DNA of 64,000 bases from Dysgonomonas sp. PF1-14 (GTDB lineage Bacteria; Bacteroidota; Bacteroidia; Bacteroidales; Dysgonomonadaceae): contig NZ_JARXWN010000005.1 of NCBI RefSeq assembly GCF_029892965.1, forward strand, positions 186,001 to 250,000, written 5' to 3'. Shown here one piece after another: positions 27,586 to 36,896 of this stretch (its first letter is position 1; the number at the start of each line of letters is the position of its first letter). Below the pieces are notes generated by a model. That model did not search any database and was not told the origin of the DNA. It worked only from the letters and a program-made list of their open reading frames with translations. The translations under genes and the position numbers were made by a program.

Positions 27586-28350
27586 CTAAAAATCCATCTC
27601 CACCACTATCGGGCAATGATCTGAGAAATCTATTTCATTTAGTATAGATGCGCCATTCAGGCGAGGTTTGGCAGCTTCGGAAATTACATGATAGTCGATG
27701 CGCCAGCCGAGATTCTTACCCCTCGCTCCTGCCCTGTAGCTCCACCAGCTGTATTTCTCTGGGCTTTGGTCATATACGCGAAAGGTATCGATCAGTCCTG
27801 TATCGATGAATTCATCAAACCATTGGCGTTCTTCAGGCAAAAAGCCGGAACTTTTGGTGTGACGTTCGGGATGGTTTATATCTATCGGCTTGTGGCAGAT
27901 ATTATAGTCACCACATATCAGTATCTGAGGTCTTTCTTTACGCAATTCGTTTATGAAGATAGTGAAATCGGCCAAAAACCGCATCTTTATCTCTTGACGA
28001 ATATCTCCCATCGTACCGGAAGGAATATAAACACATATAACTGTCATTTCGCCGTAGTCTGCGCGAATCACCCTACCCTCTCTGTCGAACTCGGGAATAC
28101 CCATGCCTATTTTGACCAGATCGGGTGTACGCTTGGAAAGGATGCCTACACCGCTATAGCCTTTCTTTTCGGCAGGATGAAAATAGTATTCATAGCCCAA
28201 TGACTGGATGCTCAGCACATCTATCTGGTCTTCCATCGCTTTTATTTCCTGCAAACAGAGGATATCCGGTGACTCTTTTTCGAGCCATTCATACAAGCCT
28301 TTATTCACTGCGGCACGTATGCCATTCACATTATATGATATGATTTTCAT
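27586..28350 (-). CDS. xth: Exodeoxyribonuclease III
   Basis: 254 residues from the chosen start [14 protein letters not shown]. The frame is open 14 codons further upstream, but family alignment and the start of the first beta-strand favour this ATG. Catalytic motifs of the exonuclease III/APE family are present: LCLQEIK (metal-binding Glu), GDYN (Asp/Asn), and the final SDHCPI (Asp-His). It cuts DNA at abasic sites and removes 3' blocking groups. It has its own terminator before sufC. Confidence 0.93.
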   Translation of the reverse strand: MKIISYNVNGIRAAVNKGLYEWLEKESPDILCLQEIKAMEDQIDVLSIQSLGYEYYFHPAEKKGYSGVGILSKRTPDLVKIGMGIPEFDREGRVIRADYGEMTVICVYIPSGTMGDIRQEIKMRFLADFTIFINELRKERPQILICGDYNICHKPIDINHPERHTKSSGFLPEERQWFDEFIDTGLIDTFRVYDQSPEKYSWWSYRAGARGKNLGWRIDYHVISEAAKPRLNGASILNEIDFSDHCPIVVEMDF

Positions 28351-28479
28351 TATTTGTTTATTTAAAGAGTTCGTAATATTTAGAATCAACAAATTATACT
28401 CATGTCCATTTTATTGATTCATTTACAATCCCTGTTTTTCAGAGACTTATTCGCATACAACTAACTATATCCCTTTCGG

Positions 28480-29151
28480 TTAATGCTTTTTTTGTTCCTT
28501 GTCCTTGTTCCTTTTATTATCCTCTCTTATATAATAATAAATCGCATGCCCGGTTTTCCCCTTATCTAATGCTTTCTCAGCTTTCTCATAACCTTTCATC
28601 AACTGCTGCATGTTCTCTTTGGTGATAACACGTACCGAATCACCTTCTGCCTGAAACCAATTAAGGTAACCTAATTCTTTGACAGGAGCTAATCCATAAA
28701 ATTTAACTTCCGATGTCGAAAATGTATTAAAAATCCAAATACTATCACGCAGAATACCTTTTACATAATTTGATTTCTGTTTTATGAAAATTTCTTTTGT
28801 CTCATGCGGAGCAAAGGACCGTTCGCCTTCTTTTGTCTTGATCGTCAGCTTTGCCAAAGGCTCTAAAAAATTAATCTTTACCTTCTTACTTGCCACTATC
28901 GTATCGCCATCCAACGTTATAATATTAAATTTATACTTTCCGTTAGTCTTTCTCACCATCATATTATTCGACCTCATTATATGCATATTCATAAACATCT
29001 GGTGTGACTGCATAGCTTGTCGATGAGCCTGCATGGCCTGTTGATGAAACTGCATTGTGTGCCGTTGAGCTTGCATAGCTGCACTTTGCGCATGCAAGCC
29101 GATGGTAACCATCAAAAATATTACTGTGAAACAAAGCGTGTAGTTTTTCAT
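28480..29151 (-). CDS. Secreted protein with Met-Gln-His heptad repeat, unknown function
   Basis: 223 residues. A signal peptide (1-22, ending HAQ) is followed by five heptads (about 25-59) in which Met recurs every seven residues (26, 33, 40, 47, 54) and His falls three residues later in the last four. The rest (65-200) is mixed alpha/beta with no recognised motif, then a Lys/Glu-rich tail. Met/His spacing of this sort can bind copper or form a short helix bundle, but neither is shown. No metal-handling gene is adjacent. Confidence 0.6.
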   Translation of the reverse strand: MKNYTLCFTVIFLMVTIGLHAQSAAMQAQRHTMQFHQQAMQAHRQAMQSHQMFMNMHIMRSNNMMVRKTNGKYKFNIITLDGDTIVASKKVKINFLEPLAKLTIKTKEGERSFAPHETKEIFIKQKSNYVKGILRDSIWIFNTFSTSEVKFYGLAPVKELGYLNWFQAEGDSVRVITKENMQQLMKGYEKAEKALDKGKTGHAIYYYIREDNKRNKDKEQKKH

Positions 29152-29205
29152 TGTATTTTAGATTCGTAAATAAAAAAACACTATAATTTTGTAATTTACA
29201 ACAAC

Positions 29206-29979
29206 TTATGTAAGTTTTATCCCTTCATTTTCAGCAGCTTTTACTTTCTTGAACAGGTCGGATGCAAATACAAAGTCGTTAAAATCTTCGTTGGTCGATG
29301 ACATTACCTCCTGGCTGGTTCCTTGCCATTCTACTTTTCCTTCTTTGATGAAGTTGATGCGCTCACCAATACCCATCACAGAATTCATATCATGGGTATT
29401 GATAACGGTAGTCATGTTATACTCTTTGGTAATATCGTGTATCAGATCGTCTATCACCAGAGAGGTCTGCGGGTCGAGTCCCGAATTGGGTTCGTCACAA
29501 AACAAATATTTCGGATTGAGGGCTATAGCCCGTGCTATGGCTGAACGTTTCATCATTCCCCCACTTATTTCGGAAGGATATAAATGTCCTGCATCTGCAA
29601 GATTTACACGCTCGAGACAAAACTGGGTGCGTTTGGTCTGCTCTGCCTTCGACATATTTGAAAACATCATCAGCGGGAAATTTACATTCTCGGATACAGT
29701 CATGGAGTCAAATAATGCCGATCCCTGAAAGATCATCCCCATTTCCTGACGAAGCGCTTTCATTTCATTTATACTCATTTTAGGAAGGTCGCGTCCGTCA
29801 TACAGGATTTTTCCGCTTGTTGGGCGCATCAGTCCTACCAGATTTTTGAGCAATACGGTCTTACCCGATCCGCTTCGTCCTATTATCAGATTGGTCTTTC
29901 CGGCTTCGAATACGATATTGATATCACTCAATACTTCTCTGCCGTCGAATGATTTATATAAGCTTTTTACTTCTATCAT
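29206..29979 (-). CDS. mlaF: MlaF-type ABC ATPase (lipid transport)
   Basis: 257 residues: Walker A GRSGSGKTVLLK, signature ISGGMMKRSAIARA, Walker B YLFCDEPNSGLDPQT, and the H-loop INTHDMNSV. It is closest to the Mla/Ttg2A-type ATPases that move phospholipids between membranes. It overlaps the permease gene by 4 bases. No MCE (mlaD) gene follows, so the substrate-binding part is encoded elsewhere. Confidence 0.87.
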   Translation of the reverse strand: MIEVKSLYKSFDGREVLSDINIVFEAGKTNLIIGRSGSGKTVLLKNLVGLMRPTSGKILYDGRDLPKMSINEMKALRQEMGMIFQGSALFDSMTVSENVNFPLMMFSNMSKAEQTKRTQFCLERVNLADAGHLYPSEISGGMMKRSAIARAIALNPKYLFCDEPNSGLDPQTSLVIDDLIHDITKEYNMTTVINTHDMNSVMGIGERINFIKEGKVEWQGTSQEVMSSTNEDFNDFVFASDLFKKVKAAENEGIKLT

Positions 29980-30722
29980 GACATCATTAATTGAGTGAGT
30001 AACAGGTCGGCAACAAGTATAAGAATACTACTCATCACCACCGAGTCTGTACTTGCTTTACCTACATCGAGTGATCCTCCGCGAGCCGAATAGCCATAGA
30101 AAGAAGCTATAGAAGCTATGATGAAAGCAAAGACGATCGTTTTTACAATAGCATACCATACATAGAATTCCTTGAAGAAAAACTGAAGACCATACTGGAA
30201 TGTATCTGCGGGCATCACATTGCCGAATACGCAGACTCCGAATCCCCCGATTACCCCGAAAAACATACTGAGGATAACAAGTACAGGTACAAAAACCATC
30301 AATGCAATTATTTTAGGCAGAATGATGTAATTGGCAGAGTTGACTCCCATTATTTCGAGGGCGTCTATCTGTTCGGTAACCTGCATTGTTCCTATTTCGG
30401 AAGCAATATTAGACCCTACTTTTCCCGCCAGTATAAGACACATAATGGTAGATGAAAACTCGAGTATCAGAATTTCACGGGATACGTATCCTACCGTATA
30501 GCGCGGCATGAAAGGTGAGTCTATATTCAGTTTAATCTGGACAACGATAACAGCTCCGATAAAGAACGATATAATGATAACGATCCATATCGAATTAACG
30601 CCCAACTTACTAATTTCGGTGAGTAACTGCCGAAAAAAAACACTCCACTTCTGAGGTTTTGTAAGAACCTTCTGCATGAGTAGTGTATAATGTCCCAGCT
30701 TTTCAAATAATGAAGTCAGCAT
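29976..30722 (-). CDS. mlaE: MlaE-type ABC permease
   Basis: 248 residues with about five to six membrane helices and the MlaE/YrbE pattern (GAVIVVQIKLNI, then EFSSTIMCLILAGKVGSNIA, and GTMQVTEQIDALEIMGVN). It forms the inner-membrane permease of a lipid-transport ABC system with the overlapping ATPase. A -7-like TATCTTTG lies about 40 bases upstream (30762-30769, minus). Confidence 0.9.
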   Translation of the reverse strand: MLTSLFEKLGHYTLLMQKVLTKPQKWSVFFRQLLTEISKLGVNSIWIVIIISFFIGAVIVVQIKLNIDSPFMPRYTVGYVSREILILEFSSTIMCLILAGKVGSNIASEIGTMQVTEQIDALEIMGVNSANYIILPKIIALMVFVPVLVILSMFFGVIGGFGVCVFGNVMPADTFQYGLQFFFKEFYVWYAIVKTIVFAFIIASIASFYGYSARGGSLDVGKASTDSVVMSSILILVADLLLTQLMMS

Positions 30723-30879
30723 ATAAATATATTATTACGCAATAATTTGTAAAATCGAGAACAAAGATACATTTTTTCGGTAAACTTTATTGTTATCAGT
30801 ACGCAGATAAGAATATTTTGGTACTATTTTCTTCTGAAATTAACAAACAGTAACAGGAAGCCTGACAGAAGCAAAACAC

Positions 30880-31089
30880 ATCTTCATACTGAATTTCAGT
30901 GGAGTTTGTACTGTTCATTGTGCAAACTGAATATTCCATAAAGGTCTTTCTGTTGGGATCATTGCCTTGCAGTTTATTCTTTATGGTTGTGGGAAGTACA
31001 TAGCCTTTTGTTTCTAATTCGACATTATAAATCTGGTCGATTTTGGTTCGCAGACTATCCAATATTCGCAGTGATCCACAGGGGAACAC
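30880..31089 (-). pseudogene. Frameshifted fragment of a tyrosine recombinase
   Basis: The frame reads LDSLRTKIDQIYNVELETKG then YVLPTTIKNKLQGND and FMEY, the arm/core-binding linker typical of Bacteroidetes conjugative-transposon integrases. Right after FMEY the expected continuation (SLHNEQYKL) appears one frame off and soon meets a stop. The N-terminal start and the whole catalytic domain are missing. This is a remnant of an element end, just left of the truncated tra region. Confidence 0.65.
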
Positions 31090-31284
31090 TTATTTTTATC
31101 CTAAATTAATAATTGTCAATTGTTTATTCAAAGAAGTCAATCCAAATAGTAACGATTTAGTAACGGTTATTGTCTTTGGATTGTCTCTCAAAATGCCACT
31201 TTTGGCTTAGAGTTGGCTTGTATTCTGTTCTATAGATTCAAAGATACACTTTTATTCTTAAAGTCTATATCACAGATATGATGT
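31090..31284. other. Short non-coding gap in the element junction
   Basis: AT-rich with the repeated sequence TAGTAACG (31147-31169) and, on the minus strand, GTATCTTTG near 31247-31255. The latter resembles both the -7 promoter and the CTnDOT-type attachment consensus GTAnnTTTGC. No gene seen. Confidence 0.35.
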
Positions 31285-31541
31285 TTATTTATTATCTATA
31301 TCTAAAATACGATTCATTGTATTAAAATAATTACATGAAGCCCATAATTTCTTATTTCCTATAACATAAAAACGTTTCTTTGCCCTAGTCAAAGCGACAT
31401 TTAGCATATTCGGCTTTTGAGAAGCCCAATTCCTAGCTCCAGAAGAGGCAGGATTACTTCCTAACACAAGAAAGACAATATCAGCTTCTTTACCTTGAAA
31501 TTTATGTATTGTTCCGCAAGAGATATTTTTTTGACTTTTAG
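31285..31541 (-). pseudogene. C-terminal fragment of a superfamily 1 DNA helicase
   Basis: About 85 codons carry the last helicase motifs: CGTIHKFQGKEADIVFLVLG (motif V region), then NVALTRAKKRFYVIGN (motif VI). These are typical of AAA_12/UvrD-like SF1 helicases. The frame ends normally at 31285, but on the 5' side it runs straight into the truncated ParA gene on the opposite strand near 31535. The start and the ATP-binding domain are lost. Confidence 0.7.
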
Positions 31542-32017
31542 ATTCCCAAGTGGCTCCCGATATTATTTTCTTCGACCTGCCCGGAACATTGAACAGTGCG
31601 GGGATTCTCAGTACTCTGTCTATGCTGGATTATATCTTTGCCCCGATCAGTGCCGACAGGATGGTATTGCAAAGCACACTGGAATTTGCTTCCCTTCTCA
31701 ACGAGAATGTCATTTCCACGGCAAAGGGTAATATTAAGGGGCTTTACCTACTATGGAATAAGGTAGATGCCCGTGAAAAATCGGGATTGTATGGCACATA
31801 CGAAGATATTATTGGGGAGTTGGGCTTACAGATTATGAAAAACTTCCTGCCCGACAGGAAACGATTCCGGCATGAATTGTCGGAAGAGATAAAGCCGTTT
31901 TTCCGCTGTACTTTGTTTCCGCCGGACAAGCAACTTGTAAAGGGGAGTAATATCGATTTGCTGGCAGATGAAATAGAAGCAATAATAAAACCAAGTTCAA
32001 ATGGCAAAGAAGAGTAA
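31535..32017 (+). pseudogene. traA: TraA/ParA-family ATPase, N-terminus deleted
   Basis: The frame reads DSQVAPDIIFFDLPGTLNSA (the ParA Walker B-like strand) and continues to a normal C-terminus with the CTnDOT TraA pattern (YIFAPISADRMVLQST). The Walker A deviant P-loop and about 90-100 N-terminal residues are missing, because the sequence joins the helicase fragment around 31535. A GTG at 31550 could still start translation, but the product would lack the ATP site. It overlaps traB by 17 bases. Confidence 0.78.
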
Positions 32018-32450
32018 TATCATCCGCAGAGTAGAGGAGGTCAACGAAAAGGAATTGCTTGCCGCCCTTGCCGGATTCGGTGATGAGGAAACAATCAAAG
32101 CTCCCTCTTCCCACACTCTACTTCCATCACCCGTCAGTGAACCCGTTGCTGATATAGAAAGAAATGAAAGGGAAGATAAGGTTTCTCCACCAACTGAAGC
32201 TATCGGGAAGAAGAAACAGGGAGAAAGCTATATGTCGACTTTCCTGAACCCGAAAGAACTCAAAATGCGGCAATGTGTCTATATCAGCTTAGACCTGCAT
32301 GAGACAATATTGGCAATCGTAAACGAAATTGCAATGAAAGGTATGACAGTCGGTGCATTTATCGACACTGTGCTGCGACAACATCTGGAAGAACATAAAG
32401 CCGAAATCAATAACCTGTACCGCAGGAGGCGGGACGACTTAATTAAATAA
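32001..32450 (+). CDS. traB: Conjugal transfer protein TraB (DUF3408)
   Basis: 149 residues. A variable acidic N-terminal half (1-75) is followed by a DUF3408 domain (MRQCVYISLDLHETI, then FIDTVLRQHLEEHKAEIN), a ribbon-helix-helix-like module found in CTnDOT-type tra operons. It overlaps traA. The role is probably in maintenance or regulation. Confidence 0.8.
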   Translation: MAKKSNIIRRVEEVNEKELLAALAGFGDEETIKAPSSHTLLPSPVSEPVADIERNEREDKVSPPTEAIGKKKQGESYMSTFLNPKELKMRQCVYISLDLHETILAIVNEIAMKGMTVGAFIDTVLRQHLEEHKAEINNLYRRRRDDLIK

Positions 32451-32464
32451 TAAAAAGAACAACA

Positions 32465-32773
32465 ATGGAAAATAATACACCCAAGACAAAGACGGATAGA
32501 AGTCGCAGCTACTTTAAACGTTCAGCATCAAAAATAAAGAAGACCGGTTACGAATCCTTATTTATCAAACCTATCGATATAACGGGCAGGCGGCAAAAGA
32601 CTGTTTATCTGAGAGAAGAATTTTACGAACGGATAATGAAGATCCTACTTCTGTATAAAAATCCGAGACTATCGGTATTCTCCTATATAGATGCAGTAAT
32701 GGAACATCATTTTGAAATTTACGAACAAGAAATCAGGAAAATATATAACAGTAAAAACAGAGGACCATACTAA
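32465..32773 (+). CDS. traC: Conjugal transfer protein TraC (DUF3408)
   Basis: 102 residues, basic N-terminus, with the DUF3408 core (KTVYLREEFYERI, then FSYIDAVMEHHFEIYEQEI). It is a paralogue of the preceding TraB domain. The stop codon is followed immediately by the start of traD. Confidence 0.78.
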   Translation: MENNTPKTKTDRSRSYFKRSASKIKKTGYESLFIKPIDITGRRQKTVYLREEFYERIMKILLLYKNPRLSVFSYIDAVMEHHFEIYEQEIRKIYNSKNRGPY

Positions 32774-32774
32774 A

Positions 32775-33470
32775 ATGATACAAATAATAGTAGTAGCAGC
32801 TTCCATTATATTAGGCATGATTCTCTATCCGACCCTCCTAAAAAAGGTAAATAACCTTGTTAATTGGTGGTATTGGAATATGGGAGCAGGCTCAATGGAA
32901 AAAGGAGCGGACAAGGTACATAAACCGGAGCCGGAATCCTCAAAAATATCCTCTGTAATAGGAGAAAGTAAAACAAAAATAGGACATGACAGGACAAAGG
33001 CTACCACTAACCCGAAAAATGCCGGAGTTGAGGAAAAAGATTCTACATTTGCATCGAAAACAGCAGAAGAAACCAATCAAATAGCTGATGTAGACGTTCC
33101 TTTGGAGAAAGTCGAAACGTTGACAGAAGGGGAGTTTGATCCGGATCAGGAAATGGTAGAACTCGAAGCAGAAAGAGGTGCTGTCCTTGCGAGCGGAGCT
33201 GGTTATGATGAACTGATGAATGCAGGGGAAGTTATTGTCAAAGCAAAACCATCGGATCAGGAGAAAGATGAAGCCGGACGTGTGTTATATGAGAGTCGTA
33301 ATACGCAGCTGTTCGAGCAAATGATGGCAAGCAGCGATAAGATGAAAGATTCTATAACCTCCGTTATTGAGTTCCATCTGGCAAAGCAAGTCAAAAAAGA
33401 AAACAAAAGCGGGGAAGAAACGGATTTTCCTGATGATTTTAAGGATTTTGATATCGACAGTATATTTTAG
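32775..33470 (+). CDS. traD: Conjugal transfer protein TraD
   Basis: 231 residues from the ATG at 32775. The longer open frame upstream overlaps traC, and the membrane segment MIQIIVVAASIILGMILYP makes this start the natural one. One N-terminal membrane helix is followed by a long acidic, probably disordered region and an amphipathic C-terminus. Assigned from position and architecture. Exact function unknown. Confidence 0.65.
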   Translation: MIQIIVVAASIILGMILYPTLLKKVNNLVNWWYWNMGAGSMEKGADKVHKPEPESSKISSVIGESKTKIGHDRTKATTNPKNAGVEEKDSTFASKTAEETNQIADVDVPLEKVETLTEGEFDPDQEMVELEAERGAVLASGAGYDELMNAGEVIVKAKPSDQEKDEAGRVLYESRNTQLFEQMMASSDKMKDSITSVIEFHLAKQVKKENKSGEETDFPDDFKDFDIDSIF

Positions 33471-33649
33471 AACAATAAAATAAGATGCCTATGTAGAAAA
33501 CAGTAATCAGTAAACAAGTAGACGAGTTGACAAGTAAACAAGTCTACAAGACGGCCTGCGGCCTCACTAATTATCCATTTTAATTATCCAAGTCTAACCC
33601 GCCGTGGGGACTATCCACCCCCACGGCAATTAAAAACAAATCAATTTTT
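33471..33649 (+). promoter_or_regulatory. Leader with strong GC hairpin before traE
   Basis: 179 bases without a gene. GCCGTGGGG (33601-33609) and CCCCACGGC (33619-33627) form a perfect 9-bp, GC-rich stem with a 9-base loop, 23 bases before the traE ATG and without a T-run. Upstream are short repeats (ACAAGT.. and GACGGCCTGCGGCCTC). It could be an mRNA processing or attenuation site inside the operon. Confidence 0.5.
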
Positions 33650-33949
33650 ATGAGAAAGAAACTTCTTCTTTCTATGGCTATGATTTTAGCCATAGCATCA
33701 AGCCTTTTTGCCCAGGGAAACGGTATTGGCGGTATTACCGAAGCTACCAATATGGTAACCTCGTATTTCGAGCCCGGCACAAAACTAATCTATGCCATTG
33801 GAGCCGTTGTCGGCCTGATCGGCGGGGTAAAGGTGTACGGAAAGTTCAGTTCGGGCGATCCCGATACCAGCAAAACCGCCGCTTCGTGGTTCGGAGCCTG
33901 TATCTTCCTGATTGTGGCGGCAACCATCCTGCGTTCCTTCTTCTTGTAA
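33650..33949 (+). CDS. traE: Conjugal transfer protein TraE (DUF4134, VirB2-like)
   Basis: 99 residues: a signal peptide (1-22) then two hydrophobic helices (about 45-63, 79-98) separated by the DPDTSKTAASWFG loop. This is the DUF4134 pattern of CTnDOT TraE, thought to be the pilin-like subunit of the mating channel. Confidence 0.85.
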   Translation: MRKKLLLSMAMILAIASSLFAQGNGIGGITEATNMVTSYFEPGTKLIYAIGAVVGLIGGVKVYGKFSSGDPDTSKTAASWFGACIFLIVAATILRSFFL

Positions 33950-34028
33950 ACCCATAAACCTTTACTTCCCCCGAAAGGGGGAAATAAGGAATCCACATGA
34001 GTTAAATAATTTTTTAAACACAAGAAGA

Positions 34029-34358
34029 ATGGAATACTCGATTAATAAAGGAATCGGCAAGCCCGCCGAGTTCAAGGGCCTCAAATCCCAATACCTGTTC
34101 ATCTTCGCCGGAGGACTGCTGTCCGTATTCGTGATTTTCGTAATCATGTACATGATAGGTATCAGCCAAACTTTCTGTATCGGCTTCGGAGTTGTTACGG
34201 CTTCCATATTGGTGTGGCTGACCTTCCATCTGAATGACAGGTACGGGGAATTCGGGCTGATGAAATTGCAGGCTGCCCGCAACCATCCCCGATATATCAT
34301 CAACAGGCTGCGCATCGAACGGCTATTCCGAAGAAAAAAGAAAGGAGCCCGCCGATGA
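34029..34358 (+). CDS. traF: Conjugal transfer protein TraF (DUF4133)
   Basis: 109 residues from MEYSINKGIGKPAEFKGLKS; the open frame extends further upstream into traE, but this ATG matches DUF4133 starts. Two membrane helices (about 22-45 and 49-68) and a basic C-terminus. It overlaps traG by 4 bases. It is a VirB3-like channel component. Confidence 0.87.
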   Translation: MEYSINKGIGKPAEFKGLKSQYLFIFAGGLLSVFVIFVIMYMIGISQTFCIGFGVVTASILVWLTFHLNDRYGEFGLMKLQAARNHPRYIINRLRIERLFRRKKKGARR

Positions 34359-36850
34359 GAAACACAGCCAAAGCAGCCACATTGGAAAGTAAATTTCCAC
34401 TGCTGACTGTCGAACATGACTGCATCCTGAGCAAAGACGCCGACTTGTCGGTAGCCTATCGGGTAGAGCTGCCCGAACTCTTTACCGTTACTTCCGCAGA
34501 ATATGAGGCCATGCACGCTGCCTGGCTCAAAGCGGTCAAGGTACTTCCCGATTACAGTATCGTTCATCGTCAGGACTGGTTTGTCGAGGAAAAGTATGAG
34601 CCGGAGATAGACAAGGAAGACATCAGTTTTTTATCCCGCAGTTTCGAGCGTCATTTCAATGAACGTCCGTATTTGAACCATAGCAGTTATCTGTTCCTGA
34701 CCAAAACAACGAAAGACAGGGCACGCCAACAGAGCAACTTCAACGCACTGACACGGGGATTTATCATCCCCAAGGAAATGCAGGACAAAGATGCCATCCA
34801 AAAGTTTTTGGAAGCCGTTGGGCAGTTCGAACGGATTTTGAATGATTCGGGGTTTGTGAAGCTAAGCCGCATTACCACGGATGAGATTGTAGGCACGGAA
34901 TCCGAAGCAGGTATTGTGGAAAAGTATTTTTCGCTTTCGCAGGAAGATACTACCTGCTTGCAGGATATAACACTTGGGGCAGGGCAAATGAAGATAGGCG
35001 ATAAATGCCTCTGCCTGCATACCCTTTCCGATACCGAAGACCTGCCGGGAAAGGTACAGACCGATAGCCGATACGAACGCTTGTCTACCGACAGAAGCGA
35101 TTGCCGCCTGTCTTTTGCCGCGCCGATAGGTGTTCTTTTGTCCTGCAACCACATCGTGAACCAGTACATTTTTATTGACGACCACACGGAAAATCTGAAA
35201 CGTTTTGAAAAGCAAGCCCGTAATATGCACTCGTTATCCAGGTACAGCCGTTCCAATCAAATAAACAAAGAGTGGATCGAAGACTACCTGAACGAAGCGC
35301 ATAGCTACGGGCTGACCTCGGTACGCTGTCATGTCAATGTAATGGCATGGTCGGAAGACAAGGAGGAGCTTTCCCGCATCAAGAACGATGTGGGTAGTCA
35401 GTTGGCCCTGATGGAATGTAAACCCAGACACAATACGGTGGATACCCCGACACTATTCTGGGCAGGTATTCCGGGCAATGCAGGGGACTTTCCGGCAGAA
35501 GAAAGTTTCTACACCTTCATCGAGCAGGCTCTGTGCTTCTTTATCGCCGAAACCAACTACCGGAGTTCGCCTTCGTCTTTCGGCATCAAGATGGTAGACC
35601 GCCTGACGGGAAAACCCTTGCATCTGGATATTTCCGACCTGCCCATGAAGAAAGGGATTATTACCAACCGCAACAAGTTTGTATTGGGGCCGAGCGGTTC
35701 GGGAAAATCTTTCTTTATGAATCACCTTGTGCGCCAATACTACGAACAGGGAACACACGTACTGTTAGTCGATACGGGGAATTCCTATCAGGGATTGTGC
35801 GAGCTGATAAACCGCAAGACCAAAGGTCAGGACGGAATCTATTTCACCTATACGGAAGAAAATCCCATTTCATTCAATCCCTTCTATACGGACGACGGGC
35901 AGTTTGATGTGGAGAAAAAGGACAGTCTGAAAACCTTGTTGCTGACTCTCTGGAAAAGTGAGGATGACAAGATCACCAAGACCGAATCGGGAGAGCTGGG
36001 TAGTGCCGTCGATGAATATATCAAACGGATACAAACCGACAGGAGTATTGTTCCGGGCTTCAACTCCTTCTATGAATTTATGCGGGATGAATACAAAGCG
36101 GAACTGGAAAACCGGGAGATTGACGTCGGAAAAGAAGAATTCAATATCAATAATTTTCTGACTACCCTCCGGCAATATTACAGAGGCGGACGCTTCGACT
36201 TCCTATTGAACTCGGACAAGGAATTGGACCTGCTGAATAAACGCTTTATCGTATTCGAAATCGATCAAATTAAGGAGAATAAAGAACTTTTTCCGGTGGT
36301 AACCATCATCATCATGGAGGCATTCATCAACAAGCTCCGGCATCTGAAAGGCATTCGCAAACAATTGATTGTGGAAGAAGCATGGAAGGCTCTTTCTTCT
36401 CCAAATATGGCTGATTATCTGAAGTATATGTATAAAACGGTTCGAAAGTATTACGGGGAAGCCATTGTCGTTACGCAGGAAGTGGATGATATTATCTCGT
36501 CTCCGATTGTCAAGGAAGCCATTATTAATAACTCCGACTGCAAGATACTGTTGGATCAGCGCAAGTATATGAACAAGTTCGACGCGATACAGTCCTTGTT
36601 GGGGCTGACCGATAAGGAACGCTCGCAGATACTATCCATCAATATGTCGAATAATCCAAAACGGATTTATAAGGAAGTCTGGATAGGATTGGGCGGTATG
36701 CAATCGGCGGTATATGCCACCGAAGTGAGCAAAGCGGAATACCTGAGCTATACAACCGAAGAAACTGAAAAGGTAGAAGTTTTCCGTTTAGCCGAAAAAT
36801 TAGGTGGCGATATAGAATTAGCGATTAAACAATTAGCGGACAAGAGATAA
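34355..36850 (+). CDS. traG: Conjugation ATPase TraG (VirB4-like)
   Basis: 831 residues. The N-terminal part carries the VirB4/CagE domain. Walker A is LGPSGSGKSFFM (about 447-458) and Walker B-like segments are RFIVFEIDQIKENKELFP and QLIVEEAWKAL. It is the energy-providing ATPase of the type IV secretion-type mating channel in CTnDOT-like elements. It appears full length and intact. Confidence 0.93.
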   Translation: MRNTAKAATLESKFPLLTVEHDCILSKDADLSVAYRVELPELFTVTSAEYEAMHAAWLKAVKVLPDYSIVHRQDWFVEEKYEPEIDKEDISFLSRSFERHFNERPYLNHSSYLFLTKTTKDRARQQSNFNALTRGFIIPKEMQDKDAIQKFLEAVGQFERILNDSGFVKLSRITTDEIVGTESEAGIVEKYFSLSQEDTTCLQDITLGAGQMKIGDKCLCLHTLSDTEDLPGKVQTDSRYERLSTDRSDCRLSFAAPIGVLLSCNHIVNQYIFIDDHTENLKRFEKQARNMHSLSRYSRSNQINKEWIEDYLNEAHSYGLTSVRCHVNVMAWSEDKEELSRIKNDVGSQLALMECKPRHNTVDTPTLFWAGIPGNAGDFPAEESFYTFIEQALCFFIAETNYRSSPSSFGIKMVDRLTGKPLHLDISDLPMKKGIITNRNKFVLGPSGSGKSFFMNHLVRQYYEQGTHVLLVDTGNSYQGLCELINRKTKGQDGIYFTYTEENPISFNPFYTDDGQFDVEKKDSLKTLLLTLWKSEDDKITKTESGELGSAVDEYIKRIQTDRSIVPGFNSFYEFMRDEYKAELENREIDVGKEEFNINNFLTTLRQYYRGGRFDFLLNSDKELDLLNKRFIVFEIDQIKENKELFPVVTIIIMEAFINKLRHLKGIRKQLIVEEAWKALSSPNMADYLKYMYKTVRKYYGEAIVVTQEVDDIISSPIVKEAIINNSDCKILLDQRKYMNKFDAIQSLLGLTDKERSQILSINMSNNPKRIYKEVWIGLGGMQSAVYATEVSKAEYLSYTTEETEKVEVFRLAEKLGGDIELAIKQLADKR

Positions 36851-36896
36851 ATCTCTTAGAAAATCATACAAGTATTCATTTAAAAACAATTTCAAT

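Noticed and set aside
31069..31085. CAGTGATCC matching the 3' end of tRNA-Arg, as a possible second attachment copy
   Set aside because: Only 9 bases, inside the frame of the integrase fragment; compatible with chance.
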